The position numbers and the translations under genes are program-made. The notes beneath the pieces are model-generated. The model was not told where the DNA came from, did not search any database, and saw only the letters and a list, made by a program, of their open reading frames with translations. A stretch of DNA of 64,000 bases from Asterias amurensis (Eukaryota > Echinodermata > Asteroidea > Forcipulatida > Asteriidae), in the NCBI RefSeq assembly GCF_032118995.1, contig NC_092661.1, positions 18,425,185-18,489,184 on the forward strand. The letters are read 5' to 3'. Shown piece by piece: positions 25,920-36,919 of this stretch; within the stretch, counting starts at the first letter, position 1; each line of letters starts with the position of its first letter.

Positions 25920-26470
25920 ATGTTGCTACTGTCCGGGTCAACCGCTCCGACCCCGGGTGACATCTTCACCCCAACAACTTTTCCATGGACTGGGATATCG
26001 CCAGGTGTGGATGCGGTCCTACCCGGGTCAGGATGCACCGGTCTATGGGAGCCCATCCAGAGCATCGTCTTCCAAGTGGCATGTCTGCTCTTCGTCTTAG
26101 GCTACCTTGCTCCATCCACTGGCTTCGCTGCCATGTTTGTCATGCACGCTTTCCTGAGCTTTGGTTTCCTCACTTTGTCCCTATGGGGTTTACTGTACAT
26201 CTGCGCCATGGATGTCTTCGCCTGGAATCTTGTCTTCTGTCTTCTCAATATCTGCCATGCTGGGTATCTCGGGTACCAGGTCCGACCCGTCCAGTTTACA
26301 AGAGAAGAGAGGGACTTATACAATGCCGTCTTCAAGCCGTTCCAGGTGCCTCGTAGCGTCTATAGGAATTTATGTGACATTGGTAAAACTAGCTCCTTGA
26401 AGATCGGTGAACATTATGCTGAGCAGGGAAGGACGCCTTGCAATAGACTCTCAATTGTCATCTTTGGAAA
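25920..26470 (+). CDS. POPDC-A exon 1: N-terminus, three membrane spans and start of Popeye domain
   Basis: First coding exon of a Popeye domain-containing protein. POPDC proteins are three-pass plasma membrane proteins whose cytoplasmic Popeye domain binds cAMP; they act in heart and skeletal muscle of vertebrates. The exon encodes residues 1-183 plus two bases of codon 184. Residues 1-44 are a short, presumably extracellular N-terminus with no N-X-S/T sequon. Hydrophobic spans lie near 48-65, 69-97 and 99-120. The family-typical segment YNAVFKPFQVPR (134-145), a HYAEQGRTPCNRLS-like block (165-178) and IVIFGK follow. The donor is GGAAA|GTAAGT, phase 2. The start is the first ATG after an in-frame TGA. 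It is clearly higher in GC than its surroundings. Orthology to vertebrate POPDC1, 2 or 3 is not resolved. Confidence 0.95.
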
Positions 26471-29400
26471 GTAAGTGTATCAGACCTAGATACTAGAGTC
26501 ATTTCATCGACAACGACGTTACAACAAATGCAAACAAAATGGCCACCGTGAAACAGTCATACGATAGTGATTCTCAACTCTTTTCCAAATGTTTTATATG
26601 ATTGCAATGTAGTTACCAACACACTCATGGTAAGTTCCTCTAGTCTAAATCATTTGCAACATTACTTAGGTACAGTGAAATGAACACACCACCACCAGTC
26701 CTTCAAAAGACAAACACAATCAAACAAATACCGTTATATAGCTCCCTTTAAACAGCCAATAAAGGATGATCTCAAATATATAGAGTTTTCTAACAGCTGC
26801 AGTCCATCCAGGAAACATAAAAAGTATAACGAGTCTCTTACCTCATGTTAAACATGGTAAAAATGTTTTTTTTTCTCCAGAACGCCCCAAGCCAAATTTC
26901 TGAAAAACGTGGGGTCAAACAAACCCGCGCGACAAAGGAATCGTGACGTCAGTGGCGGCTATTTGGTGTGGAAATGCCAAAGCTGGAGAACTGTGTTCAA
27001 AACCAATAGGGGAAATTCGTCACTGGCGTCCAGGGTCATTATAATAGATGTTAAGCCGTTTTGACTCTCGGCTGAAAAATCCGTGCGGCCGGGTGCATTT
27101 TTGACTCGAGTTATTTATTACTAAATGCAAATTTTTAGAGTAAAATGATTATTAACCGGTATCTGCGATGTCTATTTGGCCATAAAAAGGTAATAGTTGA
27201 CATATTGAGATCATCCTTTATTGGCTCTTTAACTTTTCTCAAATACAACCACATACAACAAGGCAGTATTTATGCATTCTCCGACATAAGGAAGATATAT
27301 TTTACTCTTCTCACGGGAAATTTATGAGAGCTGCATTTAGTTTTGTTTATCGGATAGTTATTAGTGAATAATAGCGAATACTTATTTCATTTTGTAACAA
27401 AATAGTTTTGTAAACCCATACCGGTATAGTCGTTTCTTGTCTCACTGTGGTGTCGGGAAGCCCTCGATTTACTGTATCGCACGTGTCTGAATATTAAGGA
27501 GTTTTCCCCTGTCTTTGTTTCCGTGCTTAATTTAGACTCTGAAACATGTCAACAATAGTTCCTTTGAGGTTCTTACCCAACCAAGATACCCATTGATTTG
27601 ATAACAACGTTGTTACCATGCATTTAAAGGAAAGTTCGTGGCGTTTCTTCCGTCCTACATACACGATTACAGATGAGAAGACGTTACAAGAATGGAGTCA
27701 ATACTTTAGTCTCTCGCTTAATTCATCTTCTCTATTCAGTTAGCACGAATCCGGAGTCCAATTCCCGGGCGATTTTGTTAAAGGAGTTCAATCTCGTGCC
27801 TGGGTTACTGTTTTCTAATTTCCTGCTCCATGCTCGTGTTACAGTATCACTATTAAAGTAAGATAGCTGGCACCGGAATTAAAATAATCGCGGCTGGATA
27901 CCTTTCAATTTCCAAAGAGATTTGAAAAACTTGGAAAGTGTCCACATTTTTAGTCCCTCTGGAGTTTTGGTAAATACAGAACATCTTTAAAGAGGTGGTA
28001 TCATTTTGATTCTATCGAGAAAACAAAATGGGGGAAATGTCTGCCCTGTTCGTGTAAATATGATCTAGTTTGCAAGTGAAAAACTGACACACGCCTTTAA
28101 CAATTCCATGCTGTTTTCATAACAAGCACAATTGCTAAAAAGTAAATATTTGCAGGTTGTGATTACGTTTTTTTTTTTTAAATCTAGACCATTCGAACGA
28201 AAAAACTTCTTCAAAGCAACAGTGATGTCTTTAAAAATAAATTATCTGATCCAGAGGGAAGTGCAAACACCCCCATTTTACTGCACTATTTCGGATTCAA
28301 TGTGATTGGATTTTTGTGTGTGTATAGCTTTAGAATCACCATTAAAGTGTGCCAGGCAATTTTCCATGATGTAAAGAGATCTTGCACAGTTTCGTATGAG
28401 ACTAGAAAGATTCGATACATAAAAGACGCGTTTGAGCGAGCACAATTGCAGAAGTTGGAGCCAGTTGAAACTGGAAACTCTCATTCTTTTGCCCTGGGAA
28501 AGTGTATTATTTATTTGGAGCAAGGACAAAGGGGTAGGTGCATAGACAGTTTTCTCATTACTGGCGCGCAAGGAGACAAATTACAGAAGATGAAAACAGT
28601 CATGTCAACATTACTGATTTCTAATGGATGTTAAATTTGCATCGGGGATAAAGAATATTAATTTTTGGTTTTTACCCATACACCGATGTGTGGTGAAAAC
28701 CAAAAATTAAGTATACAGTGATATAACGCACATCGGTGTATGGGTAAAAACCAGAAGTTTATATTATTGATTTCATTAATTAAATTATTTACAATACATT
28801 ATTTAAATATCAATTTCAGTGTTCAACAGTTGATTTATTTTGTGTAACTATCAGCACATTGGAAATTCATTTTACAGACTGGTGCCCAAGCATCCGCTTT
28901 AAGTAGTTCAATTTGTATTTCCCTGGGCAGGATTCCAGGCGACTCCCAAGGGACAAACTCCCTGCATGAACTTGTCTAAAAGTGTAATCTATATTATAAA
29001 TCAGTTGGGAAACTGTGTAAGGTGCAATCTACTTTTATTTGCAGTCGTGATATGCACCTTTCCCGTGGCATCACTGAATGAGGCTGGAGATAACCCTTAT
29101 GGCGTAATTACACTACATTGTGTGACGCTATACAGAAAACAAAATGGCCGATGCAGCCAACTGGGAGATCCGTCAACGAGAAGGAGTCCCGCCTTTTCAA
29201 ATAAATTCCACCCTCTTTATTGAAATGCCTGCTTTAAAAACTTCCAGGAATTGTGTGGTCTAAAACTGCTCTCGACCACAGAGGCGAGCAATAACGGCAT
29301 GCCCTATTAAGGTCAAACATTGCTGTCTACAAGACAGTTGCGGGATTAATATTGTGTATTAAAAGTGCAGATGATTTTTTAAATGGATAGTAAAGGTCGT

Positions 29401-29810
29401 GTGAACTTTTTGCTCATAAAGAGATGTTAGCCAATGACAAGATGCGCTCATGAAATTTAATTTATTGATTAAATTGTTAGAAAATACATAATGTTCCATC
29501 TAGGAAGCAACCACACTAAGCCACGAATATTAACCGTACGATTTTCCCCTTCCAAAAATACTTGTTTTACATTGGTGACTGCATATATTAAGATTAATTC
29601 GAGATATTTTTATTGAAGACCTTCTTAAAACCAAGAAATAATACAAACTGTTTGTTTTTTAACCTCAAAACACTTATATTAAAGGTGCGTTTTGTGTTTA
29701 AAATACTTCGGACCAATGACAGAGGTCGCTGGTATCCCTTCCACATCGTTCCTCTGCACGCAGAGACAACAATATTCATGTTATTTTTCTTCCTTTCTTA
29801 TTGTTTACAG
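26471..29810 (+). other. POPDC-A intron 1
   Basis: A GT-AG intron of about 3.3 kb (GTAAGT to TTGTTTACAG), phase 2. It holds inverted copies of the SINE tail at 28655-28760. The open frames at 27.1-29.2 kb show no domain and are taken as noise. Confidence 0.85.
28655..28765. mobile_element. two SINE tails in inverted orientation
   Basis: The segment GGTTTTTACCCATACACCGATGTG (read on plus, about 28669-28692) and the complementary ACATCGGTGTATGGGTAAAAACC (about 28731-28753) face each other. The same tail follows the tRNA-like SINE at 59.2 kb and, inverted, lies at 34.57 kb. No tRNA-like head remains here. Confidence 0.75.
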
Positions 29811-29922
29811 GGTTAAAGTATTTTCCGATGGAGATTTTCTTCACAACATCCAAGAAAAACAGTTTTTAGACTCGCCAGAGTGGGAATCATTCAGCCAGAA
29901 TGAGACGAGCGACAATTTTCAG
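29811..29922 (+). CDS. POPDC-A exon 2: cAMP-binding core of the Popeye domain
   Basis: A 112-bp exon encoding residues 184-221 and ending in phase 0 (TTTTCAG|GTGAGA). It carries the signature HNIQEKQFLDSPEW (195-208) with the DSPE tetrapeptide at 204-207. In this family DSPE and the following FQVT form the phosphate-binding part of the cAMP site. Both are intact here: FQ ends this exon and VT opens the next. The acceptor TTGTTTACAG is good. Residues 209-219 are the variable acidic/polar loop. The strict match of both reading frame and motif makes this exon secure. Confidence 0.95.
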
Positions 29923-30833
29923 GTGAGACTAGTTCAAGTCCAACAAAAAATGAACTGCAACTATAAGATCACTCAAACAACATTCAAGCGTTCCCTGGAT
30001 CTTGACAGATCTGAGCAAAAATATTTGATATTTGATATTTGAAATTTGTTGCAACCTTTAACACTTAAACCTGCAAGCACAAAAATAACAAATTTAGTCA
30101 GAGATGATTGATTGAAAAATTCAAATGAATGGACAATTAAACTTGGAGTAAAGCTGATGCTCTTTTAAATTAGGTATAGCAGGTTTGTGGAAGATGGATA
30201 TAGCCCCATTAAAGTCTCGACGGGCGAATACTCATCCAGACTAGACTCACCACAAAGAGCATTCGATGTTCAACTATAAGAATGTTGGTTGATTTACTTT
30301 TTATGAGACAATTGGGCGCTGAAACATGCAATCCTGCGTTATTGTTGACCTGGAAATATTTTATTATCAAAATTAAAGTGTTTTTTTTTTTTTTGTCAAT
30401 CGAATTGAAAACAGTTGACTACTTTAGGTCTTGACTATGATCTGGGACATGCCTCTGAATCCTTCTATTTAAATTATTCCTTTTAAATTTAATTATGTCA
30501 AGGAAAAAATATATGTCATTCAACGATTCATACTAAGATCAAATCATTTGAATGACGTATACCCATCAATGATTTCAGATATTTTGTACAATTGATTTCA
30601 AGAGTACCATGTGAATAGACTTCACTTTGAAGCGAAATGAAATGACTGAATTATAATAATTCGAGGACATCAAGTTACATTTAAAGTGTTCCTTCTTCTG
30701 TTCCATAAAATCAAGTGAACAATTGATCTATTGTAAATGACTAGAACGACATATTCAAAGCTAAATGCCAAGAGTTTCTTCAAAAGGAGCAACGGGAATA
30801 TCTCTGAAAGCAGTCGTAGAAATGAAGACAAAT

Positions 30834-31183
30834 TTAAAGGCACTGGGCACCTTTGGTATTGTCAAAGACCAGTACTCTCACTTCGTGTATCCCAACATAT
30901 GCATCAGATACAAAATCTGTGAAAATTTTGACTCATTTGGTCATCGAAGTTGCAAGAGGATAATGAACGGAGAAAAATCCCACAATTGTTCCACAATATT
31001 TGATTGTTTTCAGATGCCTATTAGGTGAGAAATTCACTCGTTCTCAAAAACTATGTTACCTCAGAGGGAGCCGTTTCTCACAATGTTTTATACTTTCAAC
31101 AGCTCTTCATTGTTTGTTACCAAGTAAGTTTTGTATGCTTACAATTATTTTGAGTAATTACAAATAGTGTCCAGTGTCTTCAA
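30834..31183. mobile_element. MITE family 1, intronic copy
   Basis: Starts TTAAAGGCACTGGGCAC and ends near CAGTGTCTTCAAG, where the right TTAA has mutated to TTCA. It keeps ATTGTCAAAGACCAG and the GGAGCCGTTTCTCACAATG block seen in other copies. The central hairpin is lost. It lies in POPDC-A intron 2. Confidence 0.85.
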
Positions 31184-34100
31184 GATCTATCTTTTCCATA
31201 GCGGGAATGATCGGAACTTTGGCTGAGTGTATCATGTAGGAAACTTAGTATCAATCACTAATAATTTCCTTCATGATCGTATATGCTTTTACGAAGTAAG
31301 TAGATAACGGATCATATTCTTAAGTTTAAAAAGGGAAACATACAAAAGCAGTTTTACAAAAGCGGCTCATTTTGAAAATCCAAGATGGCGGCCCCATAGG
31401 GCAAAGGTTTATAATTATTATTGCGTGGTAAGGGTTTGTTATAATGTGCAACTTTGTAATGAAGCCACGAATGTAATCACTCAAAACCCAGGCTCTGAAG
31501 CCCAGCCGTTACGGACATCATTACTGCAATTAAGAGGCGGTAGATCTATCAACAAGAGTGTAATGTTTGGTGCATCGGGTCGCCGTATGACCAGCTGCTT
31601 CCATGATGCAGCTATGCACATCGTAGTCATGATACCAAAAAAGGAAACCCCATATCTATTGTAAGCAGCCCCATTGAGTTTACAAAAACAACATTGCATG
31701 CCATGATAAACCAAGCATGTTATACATACACAATTCATCTCAGCAGAAATATCAACCAAAACCCCTTTATAGTCGTTATCCTGTTAAGTTTTTTGCTTAA
31801 ACAAATGGACTTGTATACGTAGGCAAAGTTTTCTGTTGTCACACTGTGCCCGTTATATACACTATCTGGTGGCGCAGTTTCCCCGGGAAACTTGTGTAAA
31901 AGTGATTTTAAAAACTGTTAGACTAACTCCTATACAAGTCTTGAGTTCAACGTCATTACTTTGCCGCAGCCATCTTTGATTAGTTCCCTAATTACCATCA
32001 CGGCTTTGTACCATACACAAAGAGGCCAGACTATTTCCAAGTCAATCTTGGCTTTGGAACAGTCCGAGTACGATGTATGAGTGACTAATCTCCAGCACAA
32101 ATGAAGTTTGCGACGATTATTTTATTTGAGTGAATGAGTCAGGGGTGCATAGTGGAATGATATTGAATGGGATCGAGGTTGTGTTTTTTTTCTTTTCTTT
32201 CCAATCTGGAATACCAAACACGCTTGGCATTCCCAGGTTTTTAGTAACTGCATGACGAGTTCAGATTTTCAGAGGTTTCACAATATCTTTAGGATGTTAT
32301 TCTTATGTCAATAGAGTGACTAAATGGAATACCTCGATCACTTGGGGATTTAAGAATTTCTGGACCGTCTACAAAAATCCAGAGGGCATCAGTTTGACTT
32401 CTTGTTCATTAAAAAGGTCAGCAAAGGTGCCCTGGAAAATCTGTGGCTTGTTTGATGAACTTGTGTGTCTAGACTGAATGTAGAAGCGGCAGGTCTCTGT
32501 AAATACATCCACATGTAAGTTATTCATAGGGTGCTTTTTCAATTTCCCTTGTTGCGAACTGCTGCGGGTTGTTTTGACTTTTGATATGAATCTTGGGCGG
32601 AATATTTCAGTAGGTTATTGCTGTCTCTAGTGGTGTACTTTTCGTTGTTATGAACCTTTCTCGTGGTTAAGCCGTGTTATTCCGTCTTTAAATATAACCA
32701 ATGGTTTCCATACATTAAAGCATCGATCTCAGTGCATTCCGTGGCTTAAAGACAGAGTGAAAGAATAAACGAAAGACCAACTCGGACGGGCCAGAAGAAC
32801 ATGTCATTCAAAATCATCACGTGTAGATCACGTTTATAATTGAAATACCCATTGCGTTTGGGAGAGCCATAATTATAAAGGTGTATAGGACCCAGTCTTT
32901 CTTGAAGATAAGAATAGTCGGAAACCAATGTTGTGAAATCTCTTGAGATCTATAGTAAAATGCAAATATACAATTTTCTTCATACTTAAGGATTGGATTG
33001 GTCTTTCCTCAATGTCCCTTAAGATTTCTGCATGGGGTAGGTACCGTTTTTGGACAATGGTTGAGTGGAATATTGTCCAGCCAGATATAAATTTGTACCA
33101 TCTCTTTAAGACGGTTGCCTCACAGAGGAAGTTTGAAAGGATCCTTGAGTCGGAGAAACAACAATCCTCCTTTCGAGTGGCTCGAAGGGAAATGAGATAC
33201 GGGATGTTTTCCTGTGGTTTCTTCCCCAATTCGTGTTTGTTTTAACGAGATATCCGAGTCCGTCCGACATGCAGACAGTCCTTGAGGACGTTTTGTGTTG
33301 AAACTGTTTAGTGATGGATGAACCTTGAGATTCGGTTTCCAATTTGTTTGGACTTTTTAAGTTATTTCTCTCCCACTCTGCCCTTGAATTTGTAATTGAA
33401 ACTTCTAAAACCTGTCATAAACACAGGTAGATTAATTGAACCAAATATAAATGTCATGTATAGGTTGGCCGTCACTGGGCTCTTTCACCTTGCCACCGGG
33501 AATAGTGGCTAATGAAGACAAGAACAGATGAAAAGAGGTGTGGGGTGGGGATAACACGAAAACACTTCACTAAACCATGTGAGTGTCCATACTAACACTA
33601 CATGGTCAACTTGACAGTTTAAACAAGGCGTATATAGGGCCTAATAAGGCACTACACAATGCTTAAAATATTTGTTCTCAAATTAAGGCGACACTAATCT
33701 GTTCTGAGAGGACAAGATGCTGTATTCTGAAACAGACAGAATTATAGACAGAAGTATAGAATTTAGAGATACACGTCTGGGCCGATAATCTTCATCTCAC
33801 ACCCACACACAGGAATTCTCCAGATTTTCAATGATGTAGCCACACGTTGTTAATCATTTACTCCAAAAGTGAAGGTTGTTCTACTCACTAATTAATATCT
33901 GATGATCACAATAACAGATGTTGACATGAGGGTCTGCGGTCAACACAATAACCTCGCCAGCGGTTCAACTGCGTCAATAATATAACGGATGGGTGGGATT
34001 CATCTGATGATGCTATCGGGGGGGGGGGGGGAGCAACACATTCAAAACGAGGGCGGTAAAGGTTGCTGGAAAAACATCTCTTTTGAGTTTATGTAATATT

Positions 34101-34269
34101 TGTAATCTATTTTGGGGTCAAGATTCAATTATTTGGTTCAGCAACTTCTTTGTGCTGGTTTAGATTGTTTTTCGGTGTCTGAACAATATTCCAATATATC
34201 TATCAAAAAAGGTTAAGAGAAAGTTGATTATAGGATTTGAGGCATTGCATGGTGAGGTATCAATGTATA

Positions 34270-34560
34270 TTTGGTTTGCGGTAACACCATGTGTGTATCT
34301 ACTTGCCGGGTAGAGTTGTTCTTAGGGAACTGTCTTGCTTTATTCTACTGCCGTGGAGTAGATAATCGGAGGTTCGGGAGACTTCTCACTTCTGAAAAGA
34401 ACTGTCCTGTTTTTAACTATTACCAGGGCGGATGGTATAGAAATTAGACTGGACTACTACTTTAGCTTATAGCATCGTAATTAACTGTACTGCCGCGGCG
34501 TCAGTTCTGAAATTGGTCTCAACGTTTCGACTAGCTTGCTCTAGTCATCGTCAGGAGACT
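34270..34560 (-). mobile_element. retroelement terminal fragment with hammerhead-like fold (Penelope-like?)
   Basis: A block starting near GGTTTGCGGTAACACCATG (also found alone at about 58050) and ending near CGTCAGGAGACTG. On the minus strand its end reads CTGACGA, one U, a 6-bp stem (GACTAG/CTAGTC) with a 6-nt loop, then GAAA. Flanking GTCTC and GAGAC can pair. This resembles the conserved core of hammerhead ribozymes, which are known from Penelope-like elements and retrozymes. No reverse transcriptase is present. The family name is inference. Confidence 0.5.
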
Positions 34561-34567
34561 GTTAATT

Positions 34568-34642
34568 AATATTCATGGTTTTACCCATATACATCGATGT
34601 GTGTTAGCACTGTATACTCAGTATTACTCGGGTGGGATTCTA
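34568..34642 (-). mobile_element. inverted fragment of tRNA-derived SINE
   Basis: Read on the minus strand, it contains a B-box-like GGGTTAGAATCCCACC, then CGAGTAATACTGAGTA, then ACACATCGATGTATATGGGT, matching the SINE at 59.1-59.28 kb in the same order. Only the 3' part of the tRNA-like head is left. Confidence 0.8.
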
Positions 34643-34853
34643 ACCCACCTAAATTTAACATATATTAGAAAGTTAATTGATGGAGTAAACACAAAACAAT
34701 CATTGATAAATGGAAATTTAATTCTTTGTTTATTTTTACTTTTTACAAAACTTCAGAAAAGTGATTCAGTATTTGATCATCAGCCTTGCATTAGACATTC
34801 CCTGCAAAAACACTATAGAGTCTTGAACAAGTTTCTTTTGATTGTTCCTTCAG

Positions 34854-35273
34854 GTTACACTGACTGCCACTACCTACTGCCGTTACATGTGCTGGCAACG
34901 TGATAACCTGAAACAGTTTCTAGAAACCCAGCCCTACCTAAAACAAGTCTTCAGTAACATCATCGGGACCGATATTACCAAAAAACTCTACCTCCTGACG
35001 GAGAGGAATCTCAACGATCGAGGTTCACGGGCTGACATCCGGTTACCAAGCGTTGCTAAGGAAGCCTCGCCCAACCATGACCTCAGAGGTCACTTGGCAG
35101 CCGGTGGGATGGGTGCGTGTGGAGTCGGGATACCAGTCCTTGGAATCAGTGAAAATCAGGACAATGCGCTCCAGGTGCCTTACAATCAGGAGTACGCTCG
35201 GCCTCGCCAAAGGACGGACACCAGTGACTCAGTTTATGAGAATGACAACGGTAAGAAGTGGTTTGATAGATGA
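34854..35273 (+). CDS. POPDC-A exon 3: end of Popeye domain and C-terminal tail
   Basis: Starts after TTGTTCCTTCAG with GTTACACTG, giving VTLTATTYCRYMCWQRDNL, which continues FQ to complete the FQVT motif. It then encodes IGTDITKKLYLLTERN, the helical end of the Popeye domain, and a low-complexity charged tail. Read through, it stops at 35271-35273, giving a 360-residue protein; vertebrate POPDC1 is also about 360. A strong donor (AACG|GTAAGA) at 35250/35251, phase 1, just before the stop suggests that this exon is normally spliced on to a further exon, giving an exon end at 35250. Which form dominates cannot be told. Confidence 0.9.
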   Translation, partial: VTLTATTYCRYMCWQRDNLKQFLETQPYLKQVFSNIIGTDITKKLYLLTERNLNDRGSRADIRLPSVAKEASPNHDLRGHLAAGGMGACGVGIPVLGISENQDNALQVPYNQEYARPRQRTDTSDSVYENDNGKKWFDR

Positions 35274-36164
35274 AACAAACATACACGAGAATACAAATTT
35301 GAATTGCAACTGACGAAACAGTTGCCCATTCATGAGAACTATAAATAAGCACACTTTTATTCTTATCCAGTCGAAAAAACAACACCGACACGACAACACA
35401 ACTTTGAAAAGGGAAGGCATGCATTTTTCCTTAAAGGCAATGTACTGAACGAGAGATCACCAATCCCACCGGTGTTTGTATTACGGTGACTCGACTACTA
35501 TAAGCCACAGCACATTATGTCACCTTTAAATCTAAAACACAGACTTGTAACACGCACACAAACAAAAATCACCTTATTTGGTTTGGCTTGATTTGGTTTG
35601 CAGCTCAGTGTGGCATTATTATAATAAGAGTAAATACAAAGACAAAGGATGTTATTATGTTCCAATGGTCAACAATAGTATACCAATGACATTGGCAATC
35701 AATTTAAGCCTAGTTAAAAAAATCCTGTCAGGAATACCCTTTCCACATCAGCCAAAATAACAAAATCAATGACATCAATAAATGTTTCAATCGTGCCCCA
35801 AGACACGTCTGGCACCCGACTTCTTATCAAGCTAATACAACGAGGAAATTCATCATACTTTTACCTTGCATTGCGAAGTCTCGTGATATTTCTCGAACCA
35901 AATCCTTATAAATCAGCGCCATCTATCAACATAATTCATGGCTTTTCTTGTTCGTTTTGTCTCTGCGTGTCAAGCTATAATAAAATAATTTTATTGAAAG
36001 CAAGCACCGAGCAAATGTAGTTACACATTCTGGAGTTGCATTCATTAACTGTGATTCTGTGGTCAAGGTTGTGATTTACTCACAAGTTACATTGCATCTT
36101 GTGTATAAACACCTTGCACATAACGTTGCTATTTGAAGGGCGCTATTTGATAAAGTAAAACAGT

Positions 36165-36262
36165 AAAGTCAAATAACTTATTTATTTATTTTGTTGTTTT
36201 AAAAAAACAAAAAAAAGTCAAATAACTTATTTATTTAATTTGTTGTTATAAAACAAAAAAAT
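36165..36262 (+). repeat. direct repeat, about 50-bp unit, two copies
   Basis: AAGTCAAATAACTTATTTAT followed by a TTGTTGT/AAAACAAAAAA segment occurs twice head to tail (about 36167 and about 36217). It lies in the last intron inferred for POPDC-A. AT-rich and not coding. Confidence 0.7.
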
Positions 36263-36760
36263 GATAATAAAAACGCAAACGCCTGTTGTAAGTGTCCACT
36301 GCTAAAAGCATCACACACCGTTCCATCATCTAGATGCTAAACAGGCTTTGATGAGAAACGGGTATTTTTTACTTTTGACTTTACTTTCCTAGAGGATGAC
36401 GAATATTTGTAATGATTGTCCAGATAGCATTTCGCAATATCAGTCACCATTTGCTGAAATCTAATCATTTCAGGTGCAAGTATTGTTCCTTGATACATAA
36501 CTTGAACATTGTATTCGGTGCTTACGTCATTGCGTAGCACAAGAAACAAATAAGCACACACGATTCGGGTAATTCTACAAGATTACGTACAATATCGCAT
36601 CCGTTACTGCGCGACCGAGAAATATTAGGATCATAAAAGACACAATGGTATCTTGTTTTTAGAATTATTGTCAATATATATTGGATATGTAATGTTGTTG
36701 TACATCTAACACTATTACAGTAATTATGATAAGTTAACTTCATTTTGTTTTCTTGTACAG

Positions 36761-36777
36761 GATACTCAAGGCGATAG
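36761..36777 (+). CDS. candidate last coding exon of POPDC-A (short)
   Basis: A strong acceptor (TTTTGTTTTCTTGTACAG) ends at 36760. Joined to the phase 1 donor at 35250, it adds GYSRR and a TAG at 36775-36777, for a protein of about 358 residues. Overlapping AATAAA signals at 36905-36914 would close a short 3' UTR. The phase matches the last intron inferred in POPDC-B. The coding part is only 17 nt, so this is inference from splice signals rather than from protein similarity. Confidence 0.5.
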
Positions 36778-36904
36778 TACATGGTGAACCCAAGTTAGCA
36801 CTGGCCGTCTGGCTGTAGCAATGTGGGTTGGACACACACATCCGAAAACAGTGGTCAACCATTATATCGTCCCCTTGTGGTGCCCGAGAAAAATGCATAA
36901 GAAA

Positions 36905-36914
36905 AATAAATAAA
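36905..36914 (+). terminator. candidate polyadenylation signals of POPDC-A
   Basis: Two overlapping AATAAA hexamers about 130 nt after the stop in the candidate last exon. Confidence 0.45.
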
Positions 36915-36919
36915 CCAAC

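Larger units (their letters stand above)
29923..34853 (+). other. POPDC-A intron 2, repeat-rich
   Basis: A GT-AG intron of about 4.9 kb, phase 0. Within it are a family 1 MITE (30834-31183), a retroelement tail with a hammerhead-like fold (34270-34560) and an inverted SINE fragment (34568-34640). No other coding exon fits; exon 2 joins exon 3 directly in the conserved FQ|VT position. Confidence 0.85.

Noticed and set aside
25985..26400. Other open frames across POPDC-A exon 1 on both strands
   Set aside because: They are shadows of the conserved POPDC frame. Their peptides show no family match.
35146..35424. 92-codon minus-strand frame over POPDC-A exon 3
   Set aside because: It is antisense to the conserved exon, without motif or splice support.
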